Source: Sulfitobacter sp. F26204
Lineage (GTDB): Bacteria > Pseudomonadota > Alphaproteobacteria > Rhodobacterales > Rhodobacteraceae
DNA length: 64,000 bases
NCBI RefSeq assembly: GCF_026410305.1
Contig: NZ_JAPMLQ010000005.1
Coordinates: forward strand, 186,001-250,000
Direction of reading: 5' to 3'
The translations under genes were made by a program, and so were the position numbers. Shown in pieces: positions 1 to 8,609 of the stretch; the stretch's first letter is position 1; each line of letters starts with the position of its first letter. The notes under the pieces were generated by a model. That model saw only the letters and a list, made by a program, of their open reading frames with translations. It had not been told where the DNA came from and ran no database searches.

Positions 1-1453
1 ACATTCGGTGATTATATCTGTAATGCCCCGGCAGGGCCCCCTTGAATGCGCCAAGAAAATTTTCGTCACTTTCCCAACTGACTGTGATCGGGTTGCCGAT
101 AATATGTTTAGCTATGTTGACGTCAGGATAGATCTTTCGCAAAGAATCCAGTGCCAGCTCAACCCGTTTATCAATAGGTAGAGGTTCCATTTTCAAAGCA
201 TCCGACATCCAAGAATATGTCAGACAGATCACTGCGGGTTCGTCCGGCCCGTTCTCAAAAAGGTAGGTGCCCCGTGTCATGCGGTCCGTCAACGTGACAC
301 TCATCTTCTCGCGACCGGTAACTGGATCACGATCGCGCCAAAACGGACGATCGACCATCACAAAGGTTTTCGATGACTGCATGTATCGCGTGCGGTCCAA
401 CGCCATCCACATCTTCTGACTTAATAAACGTTCGTCGAATTCCATCGATGTGGTCATCAGCCAACTTTGGCAGGTACTGATCAAGGCATCAAATTTTTCG
501 ATGCGCCCCCAGCGATCCGTGACCACAAAGGGCCCTTCATCGCCTTCACGCTGGACCTTCACCACTCCGGGAAAGGTTGATCCGCCGTGCAATTTTTCCA
601 AGGTCATATCGGGCGACCAATGTTCCATCTTGCGCGGCGACCGCACCCACAGGCCGCGGGGAACCTGCTCTACACCGCCAACCATAAACCGTTGGTCATC
701 GTCGAGCCGCAACAGGTTGACCCGCAAAATTTCAAGCATTGAATTTGGAAAATCGCTGTCCCAGCCACCGGTTCCGAAACCGACCTGCCCAAACACCTCC
801 CTATGGCGGAACGACAATTTTCTGAAGGCGTCCGAAGACGCAATGAAATCATAAAAACTGCGATCATCCCAATCGCGTACGATCGGGTTCCACAGTTCCT
901 TGACCCGTGGCGCATCGCGGTTTTTTATGGCTGTTTGCAAAGCGGCGAAATCTGCGTGATCTTCAAGGGCACGGTTGTATGCATCGCCGACTTCACGAAA
1001 CAAGGGCGGCAAGTCATCAACCGTTTCCGCATAAAACGGTTCGCCAGCAAGGTCGATCACGGTTGATCCGGCAGCTGCAGTCAAAGGGTTTGGAAAGGGC
1101 CGAGTCTTGATACCCAGCATATCGACGTAGCGATAAAAAGCAGTCGAGGAGATCGGGAACCTCATTCCTCCCAATTCGGCGATGGCGGTGCTGGAACCTT
1201 CGAATGACTGGCTGCGCAACCTTCCGCCAAACTGTCCGGATTCGTAAACGACGGGGTGAAGGCCCAGTTTCATCAATTCGTAGGCACTGACTATGCCCGC
1301 GATGCCGGCACCAATAATACCAACTTTGCGTCCATGGTTTTCCGCAGGAATGGAGCCGATCCCCTCAGGGCTGTTGATCCAGTTATCAAAGGAAAACGTG
1401 AAATCAGGTCCATAGGCCGTTACCTCGGGATTGGGTCTGCCGCTTTCAGTCAT
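1..1453 (-). CDS. davB: Flavin monoamine oxidase, L-lysine 2-monooxygenase-like (3' end outside window)
   Basis: This is the first 484 codons of an FAD amine oxidase; the C-terminus lies beyond base 1. The N-terminus has a YGPDF segment, then the dinucleotide-binding motif GAGIAG and a distal acidic residue (VVYE), followed by GGRLRSQ and ELGGMRF, all typical of the tryptophan/lysine 2-monooxygenase branch. From memory it resembles Pseudomonas DavB more than the IaaM branch. DavB converts L-lysine to 5-aminovaleramide, CO2 and water. The ATG at 1453 overlaps the stop of the upstream nitrilase by eight bases (ATGACTGA), so the two are translationally coupled, as expected for DavB/DavA. The substrate is not proven: arginine, tryptophan or another amino acid is possible. 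Confidence 0.7.
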   Translation of the reverse strand, partial: MTESGRPNPEVTAYGPDFTFSFDNWINSPEGIGSIPAENHGRKVGIIGAGIAGIVSAYELMKLGLHPVVYESGQFGGRLRSQSFEGSSTAIAELGGMRFPISSTAFYRYVDMLGIKTRPFPNPLTAAAGSTVIDLAGEPFYAETVDDLPPLFREVGDAYNRALEDHADFAALQTAIKNRDAPRVKELWNPIVRDWDDRSFYDFIASSDAFRKLSFRHREVFGQVGFGTGGWDSDFPNSMLEILRVNLLRLDDDQRFMVGGVEQVPRGLWVRSPRKMEHWSPDMTLEKLHGGSTFPGVVKVQREGDEGPFVVTDRWGRIEKFDALISTCQSWLMTTSMEFDERLLSQKMWMALDRTRYMQSSKTFVMVDRPFWRDRDPVTGREKMSVTLTDRMTRGTYLFENGPDEPAVICLTYSWMSDALKMEPLPIDKRVELALDSLRKIYPDVNIAKHIIGNPITVSWESDENFLGAFKGALPGHYRYNHRM

Positions 1454-2264
1454 GCTGCGATGCCTCTGCTCTTTTTTCGACGTAGATTTCGGATCGTATA
1501 TTCATCAGATATGGTGCGTTTTTTCTGTTTAGTTCAATTTCACTACGCTCCAGAACTGCCTGTATCAGCACTTCTTCGTCACCGCCACGTGCCCGGTCCG
1601 TGCCATCGGGACCGCAAATACAGGACAATCCGTTATAGTCAAACCCACCTTCCCTCCCGATGTAGTTTGCATAGGCCACAAAGATGCCGTTCTCTTCTGC
1701 TCTGGCGGGGACCAGTCTTTTGGCGACACCATCATAGGGTGCCATATTGGCGGTTGGCGTAAGAATGATATCCGCACCATCACGCGCATATGCTCGCGCC
1801 AGCTCGGGGAATTCAATATCGTAACAAATCGCCAAAGCAATTTTCCATCCGTTCATCTTCAAAAGTGCTGAGCGCGTATCGCCGGCTCTGAACTGTTGGG
1901 CGTCAACTGCGCCATAAAGATGGGTCTTGCGATAGCCGCCAAGACGAGTTCCCGACGCACTGATGAGTTGGACAGAGTTGAAAACGGCATCTGTTTTTGC
2001 GCAGATTTCGGGGTAACCATAAAGAATGGCAATGCCGGTTCTTGTGGCAATCCTGGAAACCTGATCCGCGATGAATCCATCATCGGGTTGCGCCAGCCGC
2101 CGAACCTCCGTTGCCCCGATGTTGTAACCGGTAACGTACATCTCTGGCGTCACCAGTATATCACAGCCTGTGGCACCAGCCCTGGTTGCAAAAGTTTCGA
2201 GCCTTTCCAGATTTCCCGTGACATCCGATGACAAAGGCCGGATTTGCATACATGCGATTTTCAT
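1446..2264 (-). CDS. davA: Nitrilase-superfamily amidase, 5-aminovaleramidase-like
   Basis: This 272-residue carbon-nitrogen hydrolase would hydrolyse a linear amide to the acid, in DavA the step from 5-aminovaleramide to 5-aminovalerate. The Glu-Lys-Cys triad is complete: E41 in TPEMYVTGYN, K113 in YRKTHL and C147 in AICYDIEFPE. The TPTANMAPYD segment also fits the DavA branch. Length matches single-domain nitrilases, and no signal peptide is present, so it is cytosolic. A purine-rich GGGGG stretch precedes the ATG at 2264. It overlaps the amine oxidase that would supply its amide substrate. A general omega-amidase role cannot be excluded. Confidence 0.75.
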   Translation of the reverse strand: MKIACMQIRPLSSDVTGNLERLETFATRAGATGCDILVTPEMYVTGYNIGATEVRRLAQPDDGFIADQVSRIATRTGIAILYGYPEICAKTDAVFNSVQLISASGTRLGGYRKTHLYGAVDAQQFRAGDTRSALLKMNGWKIALAICYDIEFPELARAYARDGADIILTPTANMAPYDGVAKRLVPARAEENGIFVAYANYIGREGGFDYNGLSCICGPDGTDRARGGDEEVLIQAVLERSEIELNRKNAPYLMNIRSEIYVEKRAEASQHD

Positions 2265-2307
2265 AAATCCCCCTACTCCACATGGCGCGGTGCAATGGTA
2301 GCAGGTT

Positions 2308-2330
2308 GCCAGCGATTGAACACCGCTGGC
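2308..2330 (-). other. Intercistronic stem-loop
   Basis: A perfect 7-bp stem, GCCAGCG with CGCTGGC, closes a 9-base loop in the 82-base gap between the SDR and nitrilase genes. No T-run follows on the minus strand, so it looks more like an mRNA processing or stability element, or a weak terminator, than a full terminator. Confidence 0.45.
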
Positions 2331-2346
2331 GTGCCGGGTGCAGAGG

Positions 2347-3117
2347 TTAGACCGACTTTATCGATCCGCCGTCAATCCGAATTTTCGAGCCCGTGACATA
2401 GCCTGCCCGCTCGGAGGCAAGAAAGGTGACCACATCAGCGAATTCTTCCGGTTTGCCGTATCGGCCAGCGGGGATTGCCGCACGTGATTTGGCCGCGACT
2501 TCGGTGACATCTGTTTCCGTGCGCTTTGCCGCCGCAGCGTCAAGCTCATCGACCCGTTGAGTGTGAATGCGGCCGGGCATGACGACATTTACAGTTATTC
2601 CATCTGCCGCGACTTCATTGGCAAGTGATTTGGACCATCCCACAACTGCAGAACGGATGCCGTTGGACAGGGCAAGGTTCGGGATCGGCTGTTCTACACC
2701 CGATGATGTGATCGAGATAATCCGCCCCCAGCCACGTTCCTTCATCCTGGGCAACAAGCGGGTATTCATGTGAAACAGGTTTGCAGCCATGGCTTCGAAG
2801 TGGGTGATCCAAGCTGCGCGTTCTGCTGTTTGTGCCGTGCCGGGAGGAGGGCCGCCGCCGTTGTTTACAATAATGTCGACGCCTCCCTCTTTCAGAAGTG
2901 CCTCAACCACCTGATCGACCTCTTCGATCTTGCCGAGATCCAGTTGCAGAGGATGCACATTGTCCATGTCTGCCGCCCAGGTGGCGATCTTGTCACGGCT
3001 GCGCGCAGCTGCATATACGCGCACCCCTTCTGCTGCCAGTGATTGCGCAATCGCCATCCCAAGACCACGACTCGCACCTAGAACGATCGCACGTTTTCCT
3101 TTGATCCCAAGATCCAT
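2347..3117 (-). CDS. SDR-family oxidoreductase lacking the usual catalytic Tyr
   Basis: The 256-residue protein has a Rossmann start with GASRGLG near residue 14, an NNGGG segment in place of NNAG, and a C-terminal GGSIKSV, so it is a short-chain dehydrogenase/reductase. The strand that normally carries YxxxK reads ALSNGIRSAVVGW, so the catalytic Tyr and Lys are not at their usual places. This fits the known SDR subgroup (BKR-like SDR-like) with an imperfect tetrad. Its ATG shares one base with the stop of the DapA-like gene (TAATG), so it is coupled to the operon. It may be a non-canonical reductase or a binding protein; the substrate is unknown. Confidence 0.75.
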   Translation of the reverse strand: MDLGIKGKRAIVLGASRGLGMAIAQSLAAEGVRVYAAARSRDKIATWAADMDNVHPLQLDLGKIEEVDQVVEALLKEGGVDIIVNNGGGPPPGTAQTAERAAWITHFEAMAANLFHMNTRLLPRMKERGWGRIISITSSGVEQPIPNLALSNGIRSAVVGWSKSLANEVAADGITVNVVMPGRIHTQRVDELDAAAAKRTETDVTEVAAKSRAAIPAGRYGKPEEFADVVTFLASERAGYVTGSKIRIDGGSIKSV

Positions 3118-4040
3118 TAGCCTAGTTCCTTCAGTCGTTTTTCCTGTCGTTCAATGAGTGCATCAACCTCTGCGCGGCTTTGTGCAGAAAGCGATGCCCC
3201 CGGGCGCCGCAAGGCGTCATGTGCAATGATCCCTCGTTTCGCTAGTGTGTATTTCCGGATGGCCAGTCCCATGCCCGGTTGTTGTTCAAATCGGGCAAGT
3301 GGCAAATAGGCATTGAATAGGTCCAAGCCTCGGTCAACATCGCCCTTGGTATAGTGTTCGACAACGGCAACCATCATTTCGGGATAGGCAAAGCCGGTCA
3401 TCGCGCCATCCGCATTCCGCGCCATTTCCTCGGGCAGGAATAATCCGCCATTTCCGCACAAAATCGAAATACGCCTGTTCAGCACGCCATCACGACGCAG
3501 ATATGAGATTTTCTCTAGCCCTGGCCAATCTTCGTGTTTGAGACAGACACAGGTTGGCAAATCATTCACGATCTGTGCAACCACCCTTGGTGCCATCTGA
3601 ACGCCTGTGACCAGAGGGAAATCCTGCAGGACAAAGGGCACGTCGCCGATCAATTCGGCCACTTGCGTATAATAAGTCACAATCTGATCATCAGTGCGCA
3701 GATTTGCCGGCGGGGCAACCATGACACCGGCCGCACCCAGATCCATTACCATCTTTGTCAGGGTTTGTATCTGGGCAAAGCCCGGCGCCGACACACCAAC
3801 TACCACCGGTACACGGCCATCAACACGCGCAAGAATACGTGCCACAACATCGCGGGATTCCTCGACCGTCAGCTTGGGTGCCTCGCCCATCATTCCCAGA
3901 ACCGTCAGGCCGGTTGCACCCGCCTCAAGATAAAAATCAACCATCCGGTCACAGCTTTCTTCATCAATCCGGCCATCAGGATGAAAGGGTGTAACCGCTA
4001 TTACAAAAACGCCAGCGGCTTCAGTCGTTAATCGTGTCAT
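3117..4040 (-). CDS. Dihydrodipicolinate synthase/N-acetylneuraminate lyase family protein
   Basis: This 307-residue TIM-barrel class I aldolase-family protein has the GMMGEAPKLT segment, which takes the place of the GTTGE carboxylate-binding loop, and a probable Schiff-base lysine K168 in VCLKHED. The Tyr of the usual YNxP motif is absent (FVLQDFP), so it is unlikely to be a housekeeping DapA. Related proteins cleave or dehydrate keto acids, for example sugar-acid dehydratases. It sits between the racemase and SDR genes in a catabolic operon, which suggests retro-aldol or dehydratase chemistry on an intermediate. The exact substrate cannot be read from sequence. Confidence 0.8.
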   Translation of the reverse strand: MTRLTTEAAGVFVIAVTPFHPDGRIDEESCDRMVDFYLEAGATGLTVLGMMGEAPKLTVEESRDVVARILARVDGRVPVVVGVSAPGFAQIQTLTKMVMDLGAAGVMVAPPANLRTDDQIVTYYTQVAELIGDVPFVLQDFPLVTGVQMAPRVVAQIVNDLPTCVCLKHEDWPGLEKISYLRRDGVLNRRISILCGNGGLFLPEEMARNADGAMTGFAYPEMMVAVVEHYTKGDVDRGLDLFNAYLPLARFEQQPGMGLAIRKYTLAKRGIIAHDALRRPGASLSAQSRAEVDALIERQEKRLKELG

Positions 4041-4049
4041 GTATTTTTC

Positions 4050-4709
4050 CTATTGTGTCTTTTGGAGTGCAACGCGGCCGATCGCCATTGAAGTGGCCGC
4101 CTGGCAGGGTTCAACCACAGGGATACCAAGGTAGTTTTCCAGATCACTTCGAAATGCCGTCATGCCGGCACAGCCCAGAATTACAACGTCGGCCATGGCA
4201 CCATCGCGTAGATTTCGGCCAACGGTTTGCAAGCGATCAAAGGTGCGCTTTTTGTCGGCCAGTTCCAGCACGCCAAGTTCCAGCGGTTGATCCCCCGCCA
4301 ACCTGTCCATTACACCCATGGCACCGAGGTAACGCATGTGACGTGGTATGCTTTTGGATAGAATGGAAATGATGCCGAACCGCTGTCCCAAGGTCATCGC
4401 TGTCAGGATCGATGCTTCGGCAATTCCGAGAACCGGGTGTTTTGATTGTTCGCGCAGAGCGGCGAGGCCGGGATCGGAAAAACACGCCACAACAAATGCG
4501 CTGGCCTGAGTTTCCAACCCAGCGCAATGGGCCAGTAACGGGCCGACAACGCCATCTACATGTGCTTGTGTTTCAATTCCTGGCGGGCCTTCGGACAGGG
4601 TATGGGCCTCGATGGGAACAGGGGCGGCCTCGCGCATCGGATCAATGGCACGGTCAATGCCTGCTGTTACATGCTGGCTGCTATTGGGATTTATCACGTA
4701 GATTGTCAT
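4050..4709 (-). CDS. Asp/Glu/hydantoin racemase family protein
   Basis: The 219-residue protein starts with IYVINPNSS, the typical opening of hydantoin racemases, and has the two catalytic cysteines of the two-base mechanism: C76 in VVACFSDP and C180 in ILGCAGMT. Hydantoin racemases interconvert D- and L-5-substituted hydantoins so that a stereoselective hydantoinase can use both. A hydantoinase is encoded at 14449-15852 across the shared regulator, which supports this role. The start overlaps the stop of the amidohydrolase by ATGA. An allantoin or aspartate racemase or maleate isomerase role is less likely but possible. Confidence 0.8.
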   Translation of the reverse strand: MTIYVINPNSSQHVTAGIDRAIDPMREAAPVPIEAHTLSEGPPGIETQAHVDGVVGPLLAHCAGLETQASAFVVACFSDPGLAALREQSKHPVLGIAEASILTAMTLGQRFGIISILSKSIPRHMRYLGAMGVMDRLAGDQPLELGVLELADKKRTFDRLQTVGRNLRDGAMADVVILGCAGMTAFRSDLENYLGIPVVEPCQAATSMAIGRVALQKTQ

Positions 4710-6151
4710 TGGCTTGCTCTCTTTTTACCCCAAAAATCATGCGGTAGCGCCAGATCTTGCGTGCCGCCGATCCGGTCGATCATCAGGGTCGCTTGCTGGG
4801 CTGCGCTGGCCAGCACATCCTCTTCTTTGACCCGCGTCGCCTGGCCATCTTTTAAGACCAGTTCCCCGCCGATCATGACATTACTCACATCATTTCCATT
4901 GGCAAAACAGACCAGGCGGTGCACGGACATATTCGGTGGGGCAAGGTGTGGACGATTTAGATCGACCGTGATGATATCTGCTTCCTTGCCGGTTTCCAGA
5001 GATCCGATCGTCTCTGTCATGCCCAAGGCTTTGGCGGCCCCGATCGTAGCCATCTCAAGCACCTTGCCAATAGGCAAGACATTGGCGTTCCTAAAGAAGG
5101 TCCGATGATAATGCATGGCTTGCTGCATATGGCGAAACATATCTGCCGAGCGGTCCGGTGCCGTCGCATCCGAGCCAAGAGCAACCGTTGCCCCCGCTTC
5201 CATCAGTTCGATCGCAGGACAACGCCCCAGGATCGAGGCATTCGCTGACGGGTTATGCGCGATTTTGGTATCCGTCGCAGCAATGCGTGTAATCTCATCC
5301 TCGTGCAGATCGATACAATGGGACAGCAAAGTTCGCGGCCCCAGCAAACCAAGCGTTTGGGCGCGCCGGACAGAGCCGCGCCAGTGCCCGTCCTGTGTAA
5401 ACACCAAACCCCTGTCCAATGCATATTGCTGCACGCGTTTTGCCTGGACGCAAGCCATTGCGTAATCATCGGCTGCCATGTCGCGTTCATGCTCATCACG
5501 CAGAACCGGATATAGCATCGCGATGTTGATCCGCTTGCCCTGTGTTGCGTGCAGGTCGTTGACGATTTGCTGGCAGGTTTCGAATTGCTGTTCAAAGGAT
5601 ACCGGATATTCGCGGCGCACACCCCCGACCCAACTGGCATAGGTGCGCGGGTGAGGTGCACGAGTGGGGCCTACGGCAACAACACTGCGCGTGCCCACCT
5701 GCGTCACACCTCGACAATGCGCAGCGGCATATTCGGGATGATCTGTCCGCATGATCGTATCGCCGCCGCCTAAAAGCGATACACCGGTGGTAACACCAAA
5801 CCGCAGACGTTCTAGCGCGGCAAGGCTGGCCTCGGCATGCCAGAAATCTGGTGGCGACGCTTGGGTGTAGACTTCGCCGCAGATGTCTTCCCATCGGTCA
5901 CCACCATGCATACCCATTGTCTTGATCAGACCATGACCCGCATGGGCGTGTCCGTCGATCAGGCCGGGCAAGACGGCATGACCAACACAATCGACAATAC
6001 GATCTGCCTGTACTTGTTCTTTCAGGGCATAAGCGGTGCCAATGGCAACGATCTGTCCCCCTGCAACGGCAATCGCACCATTCTCGATAATCGCGCGATC
6101 AGGGTCCATCGTGATAACCGTGCCCCCGGTGATTAGTGTATCTGCCTTCAT
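4706..6151 (-). CDS. Metal-dependent amidohydrolase, TRZ/ATZ/cytosine deaminase-like
   Basis: This 481-residue amidohydrolase has the metal-binding HxH at H68/H70 in LIDGHAHAGHG, later histidines in the barrel, and the catalytic Asp in LGSDATAPD. The layout matches the deaminase/chlorohydrolase branch that acts on aminated N-heterocycles. I place the start at 6151 because that ATG overlaps the previous stop (ATGA) and follows a GAGGG ribosome-binding site; a TTG lies five codons upstream. In this operon it could deaminate or open a cyclic ureide or pterin-like substrate before the racemase and hydantoinase steps, but that order is inferred. Confidence 0.8.
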   Translation of the reverse strand: MKADTLITGGTVITMDPDRAIIENGAIAVAGGQIVAIGTAYALKEQVQADRIVDCVGHAVLPGLIDGHAHAGHGLIKTMGMHGGDRWEDICGEVYTQASPPDFWHAEASLAALERLRFGVTTGVSLLGGGDTIMRTDHPEYAAAHCRGVTQVGTRSVVAVGPTRAPHPRTYASWVGGVRREYPVSFEQQFETCQQIVNDLHATQGKRINIAMLYPVLRDEHERDMAADDYAMACVQAKRVQQYALDRGLVFTQDGHWRGSVRRAQTLGLLGPRTLLSHCIDLHEDEITRIAATDTKIAHNPSANASILGRCPAIELMEAGATVALGSDATAPDRSADMFRHMQQAMHYHRTFFRNANVLPIGKVLEMATIGAAKALGMTETIGSLETGKEADIITVDLNRPHLAPPNMSVHRLVCFANGNDVSNVMIGGELVLKDGQATRVKEEDVLASAAQQATLMIDRIGGTQDLALPHDFWGKKRASQ

Positions 6152-7584
6152 GTTGCGCCCTCGCAAAGTCGGGGAAGTCGCGCAACATCGATGACACCGT
6201 CCGCCGGCATGGTGAAATCAGGATGATTGCCTGCCAAACCGATTACGCGCACGGGGTTATACAACGTCAGCCATGCCGGATCATCCTGCAACAGCCTATA
6301 GGCTTGTCGCCAGATTTCGGCGCGTGCGCCACGGTTGGTGGTCGACCGCCCCTGATCTATCAGCGTTTCGATTTTTGGATTGGCGTAACCTTGCCACCAG
6401 GAGCCTGCAATGCGGGCGTCAATCTTCTCATAGAGAACGCGATAGGTGCTCATGGGACTGGAATCAAAGACACACATGTCGCGAATTTCCTTACGCCGGA
6501 CCATATGTGCATATTCTTCGCGTTCTGGATGGATGTGTACATTGAGTATCACGCCAACTTCGGCCAGTTGCAGTGCCAATGCCGTCGTTAGCCGCTCTGC
6601 TTCGTCTGGTAAACGCGTTGGGCAATCCACCTCAAGTGTGAGCCCCTTTCCAAATCCTGCATCCGTCAGCAAAGCGCGCGCCAATTCGAGATCCCTCCCT
6701 GTCGAGGCTTCCGGGCCTGCTCCAAAATGGTTCTGACTGATGAACCCGGTCAGTGGCACGGCAGCACCAGCCATCACGGTTTGAACGATGGCATCGCGGT
6801 CCACGGCAAGGCTTAGGGCACGGCGGATGCGTGGGTCGACAAGCGGCCCTTTGGCAGCGTTCAACAGATATATTATCGCAACAGGCGAGAGGTATTCATG
6901 ACGCCTTTCCCCCAGACTTTTTGAGGTTTCGAAATCAAGCGCGTTAGCCACTTCGACCGCGCCCTGCTCAAGTAAATGCAGCCGCTCAGCGGGATCGGGT
7001 ACCAGCCGCCAGGTGACATTGTTGTTGGCAGGTAATCCGGCAAAGTGGGTATCAATCCGTGCTGCACGGATTTCTTCTGGTTCCAGGGAAAGCAGCCGAT
7101 AAGGTCCGCTTCCGATCTGCACGGAAAAGTTCCCCGCATCGAGTGCAGAAAAAGCAGAGGGTGCTACGATAAATCCCTGTTCCAGCACATCGAGCAAATC
7201 GGCCATCGGGGCCGTGAGGGTGACCTGCAATTTATGCGGTGTTATCGACTCTATACTGGCACCACCGAGGAATTGTCGCCAGACTGCGGGCGCGCCCAAG
7301 GTATATCCTTTGTCCTCGCGCGCCATACGTTCAAGATTTTGCGCGACTGCGGCAGAGTCGCAAACGGAACCATCATGAAACAGAACACCTTCGTGCAAGA
7401 AAAACGTCCAGAAACGTGCATCCTCGGAGACAGTCCAGGATTTTGCCAGATGCGGTATGAAACCCTGTCCAACACGCCGCACCAGAGTATCATAAATTGC
7501 ATGCAGGATAGGCAATTCATCACTTGAATCTGTGCAATCATGCGGGTCATGTATTCCGACTCTGGCCTGTGCAATTACGGTCAT
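6148..7584 (-). CDS. ABC solute-binding protein family 5 without signal peptide
   Basis: The 478-residue protein has SBP_bac_5 features (PHLAKSW near residue 44, FFLHEGVLFHDGS, then RIRRALSLAVDRDAIV) but starts MTVIAQARVGIHDPHD, with no hydrophobic signal sequence. In-frame sequence just upstream meets a stop (TGA at 7606-7608), so a leader cannot be recovered by moving the start, barring a frameshift. It overlaps dppF by ATGA. A conventional secreted binding protein is encoded at the head of the same operon, so this copy could be a cytosolic sensor or a ligand sink, or a decayed gene that remains open. Confidence 0.8.
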   Translation of the reverse strand: MTVIAQARVGIHDPHDCTDSSDELPILHAIYDTLVRRVGQGFIPHLAKSWTVSEDARFWTFFLHEGVLFHDGSVCDSAAVAQNLERMAREDKGYTLGAPAVWRQFLGGASIESITPHKLQVTLTAPMADLLDVLEQGFIVAPSAFSALDAGNFSVQIGSGPYRLLSLEPEEIRAARIDTHFAGLPANNNVTWRLVPDPAERLHLLEQGAVEVANALDFETSKSLGERRHEYLSPVAIIYLLNAAKGPLVDPRIRRALSLAVDRDAIVQTVMAGAAVPLTGFISQNHFGAGPEASTGRDLELARALLTDAGFGKGLTLEVDCPTRLPDEAERLTTALALQLAEVGVILNVHIHPEREEYAHMVRRKEIRDMCVFDSSPMSTYRVLYEKIDARIAGSWWQGYANPKIETLIDQGRSTTNRGARAEIWRQAYRLLQDDPAWLTLYNPVRVIGLAGNHPDFTMPADGVIDVARLPRLCEGAT

Positions 7585-8609
7585 GTGATGTCTCTTTCCG
7601 GCGCGTCAATCAGGTGGCAGGCTACAGTTTGTCCGTCACCGACTTCTTGCAAAACAGGGCGTTCTGCTGTGCAGCGCTCCCAGGCAAGGGGGCAGCGTGT
7701 CCGAAATGGACAACCGGATGGTAGATCAAGTGCAGAAGGTACCTCTCCGCTTAACACGATTTCCTTGATGTCGCGCTTGGCCTTGATGCTGGGAGCCGCA
7801 GACAACAAGGCACGGGTGTAGGGATGTCGAGGCCGTGCGAACAAAACATCACGCGGGGCGTTTTCAACCATATGACCCAGATACATCACGCCAACCCAGT
7901 CAGCGATGTGATGGACAACGGACAAATCATGACTGATGAAAAGATAAGCCAGCCCGAACTCATCCCTGAGATCTTTCATCAGGTTGAGGATCTGGGCCTG
8001 AATGGAAACATCCAGTGCCGAAACAGGCTCGTCAGCAATGATCAAATCAGGCGTCACCGACAATGCACGAGCAATCCCGATACGCTGACGTTGTCCACCC
8101 GAGAACTGGTGTGGGTAGCGTCCGGCATGTTCTGCGTTCAGTCCGACACGCGCAAGCAGCTGACCGATCCGCTCTGGCACTTCGGCCCGCTCTTGCGTGG
8201 TCTTGGTTTGCTCTAACAAGGGTTCGGCGACGATGTCACTCACGCGCTGACGGGGGTTGAGCGACGCAAAGGGATCTTGAAAAATCATCTGCATCTTGGC
8301 CCGTACCGGCAGCATTTCGGCAAAACCGTAACCGGCAATATCCTGGCCTTCGATGCGCACCTCACCGGCGGTAGGTTTGTAGATACGTGCAATGGTTTTA
8401 GCGACGGTCGATTTGCCGCAGCCGCTTTCGCCGACCAGCGCCATGATCTCGGCGCGGTTGATCTTGAAGCTGACGCCATTGACGGCATGGACTACCGGTT
8501 TCTCCAACCTGATGCCATTGCTGTCGAGCTTCAGCCGGTCGAGAATGCCACCACCAATAGGAAAATGCATTTGAAGGTCACGGACCTCAAGGACGGGTGT
8601 CTCAGTCAT
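7581..8609 (-). CDS. Dipeptide/oligopeptide ABC transporter ATPase, DppF/OppF type
   Basis: This 342-residue ATPase has Walker A GESGCGKST, the signature SGGQRQR and Walker B IIADEPVSALD. The Opp/Dpp C-terminal domain contains clustered cysteines (SGCPFRTRCPLAWERC) typical of this family, in some members a metal-binding site. The start is taken at 8609, where ATG overlaps the DppD stop by four bases; an upstream extension would run into DppD. It would pair with the preceding DppD to power import of the operon's substrate. Confidence 0.9.
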   Translation of the reverse strand: MTETPVLEVRDLQMHFPIGGGILDRLKLDSNGIRLEKPVVHAVNGVSFKINRAEIMALVGESGCGKSTVAKTIARIYKPTAGEVRIEGQDIAGYGFAEMLPVRAKMQMIFQDPFASLNPRQRVSDIVAEPLLEQTKTTQERAEVPERIGQLLARVGLNAEHAGRYPHQFSGGQRQRIGIARALSVTPDLIIADEPVSALDVSIQAQILNLMKDLRDEFGLAYLFISHDLSVVHHIADWVGVMYLGHMVENAPRDVLFARPRHPYTRALLSAAPSIKAKRDIKEIVLSGEVPSALDLPSGCPFRTRCPLAWERCTAERPVLQEVGDGQTVACHLIDAPERDIT

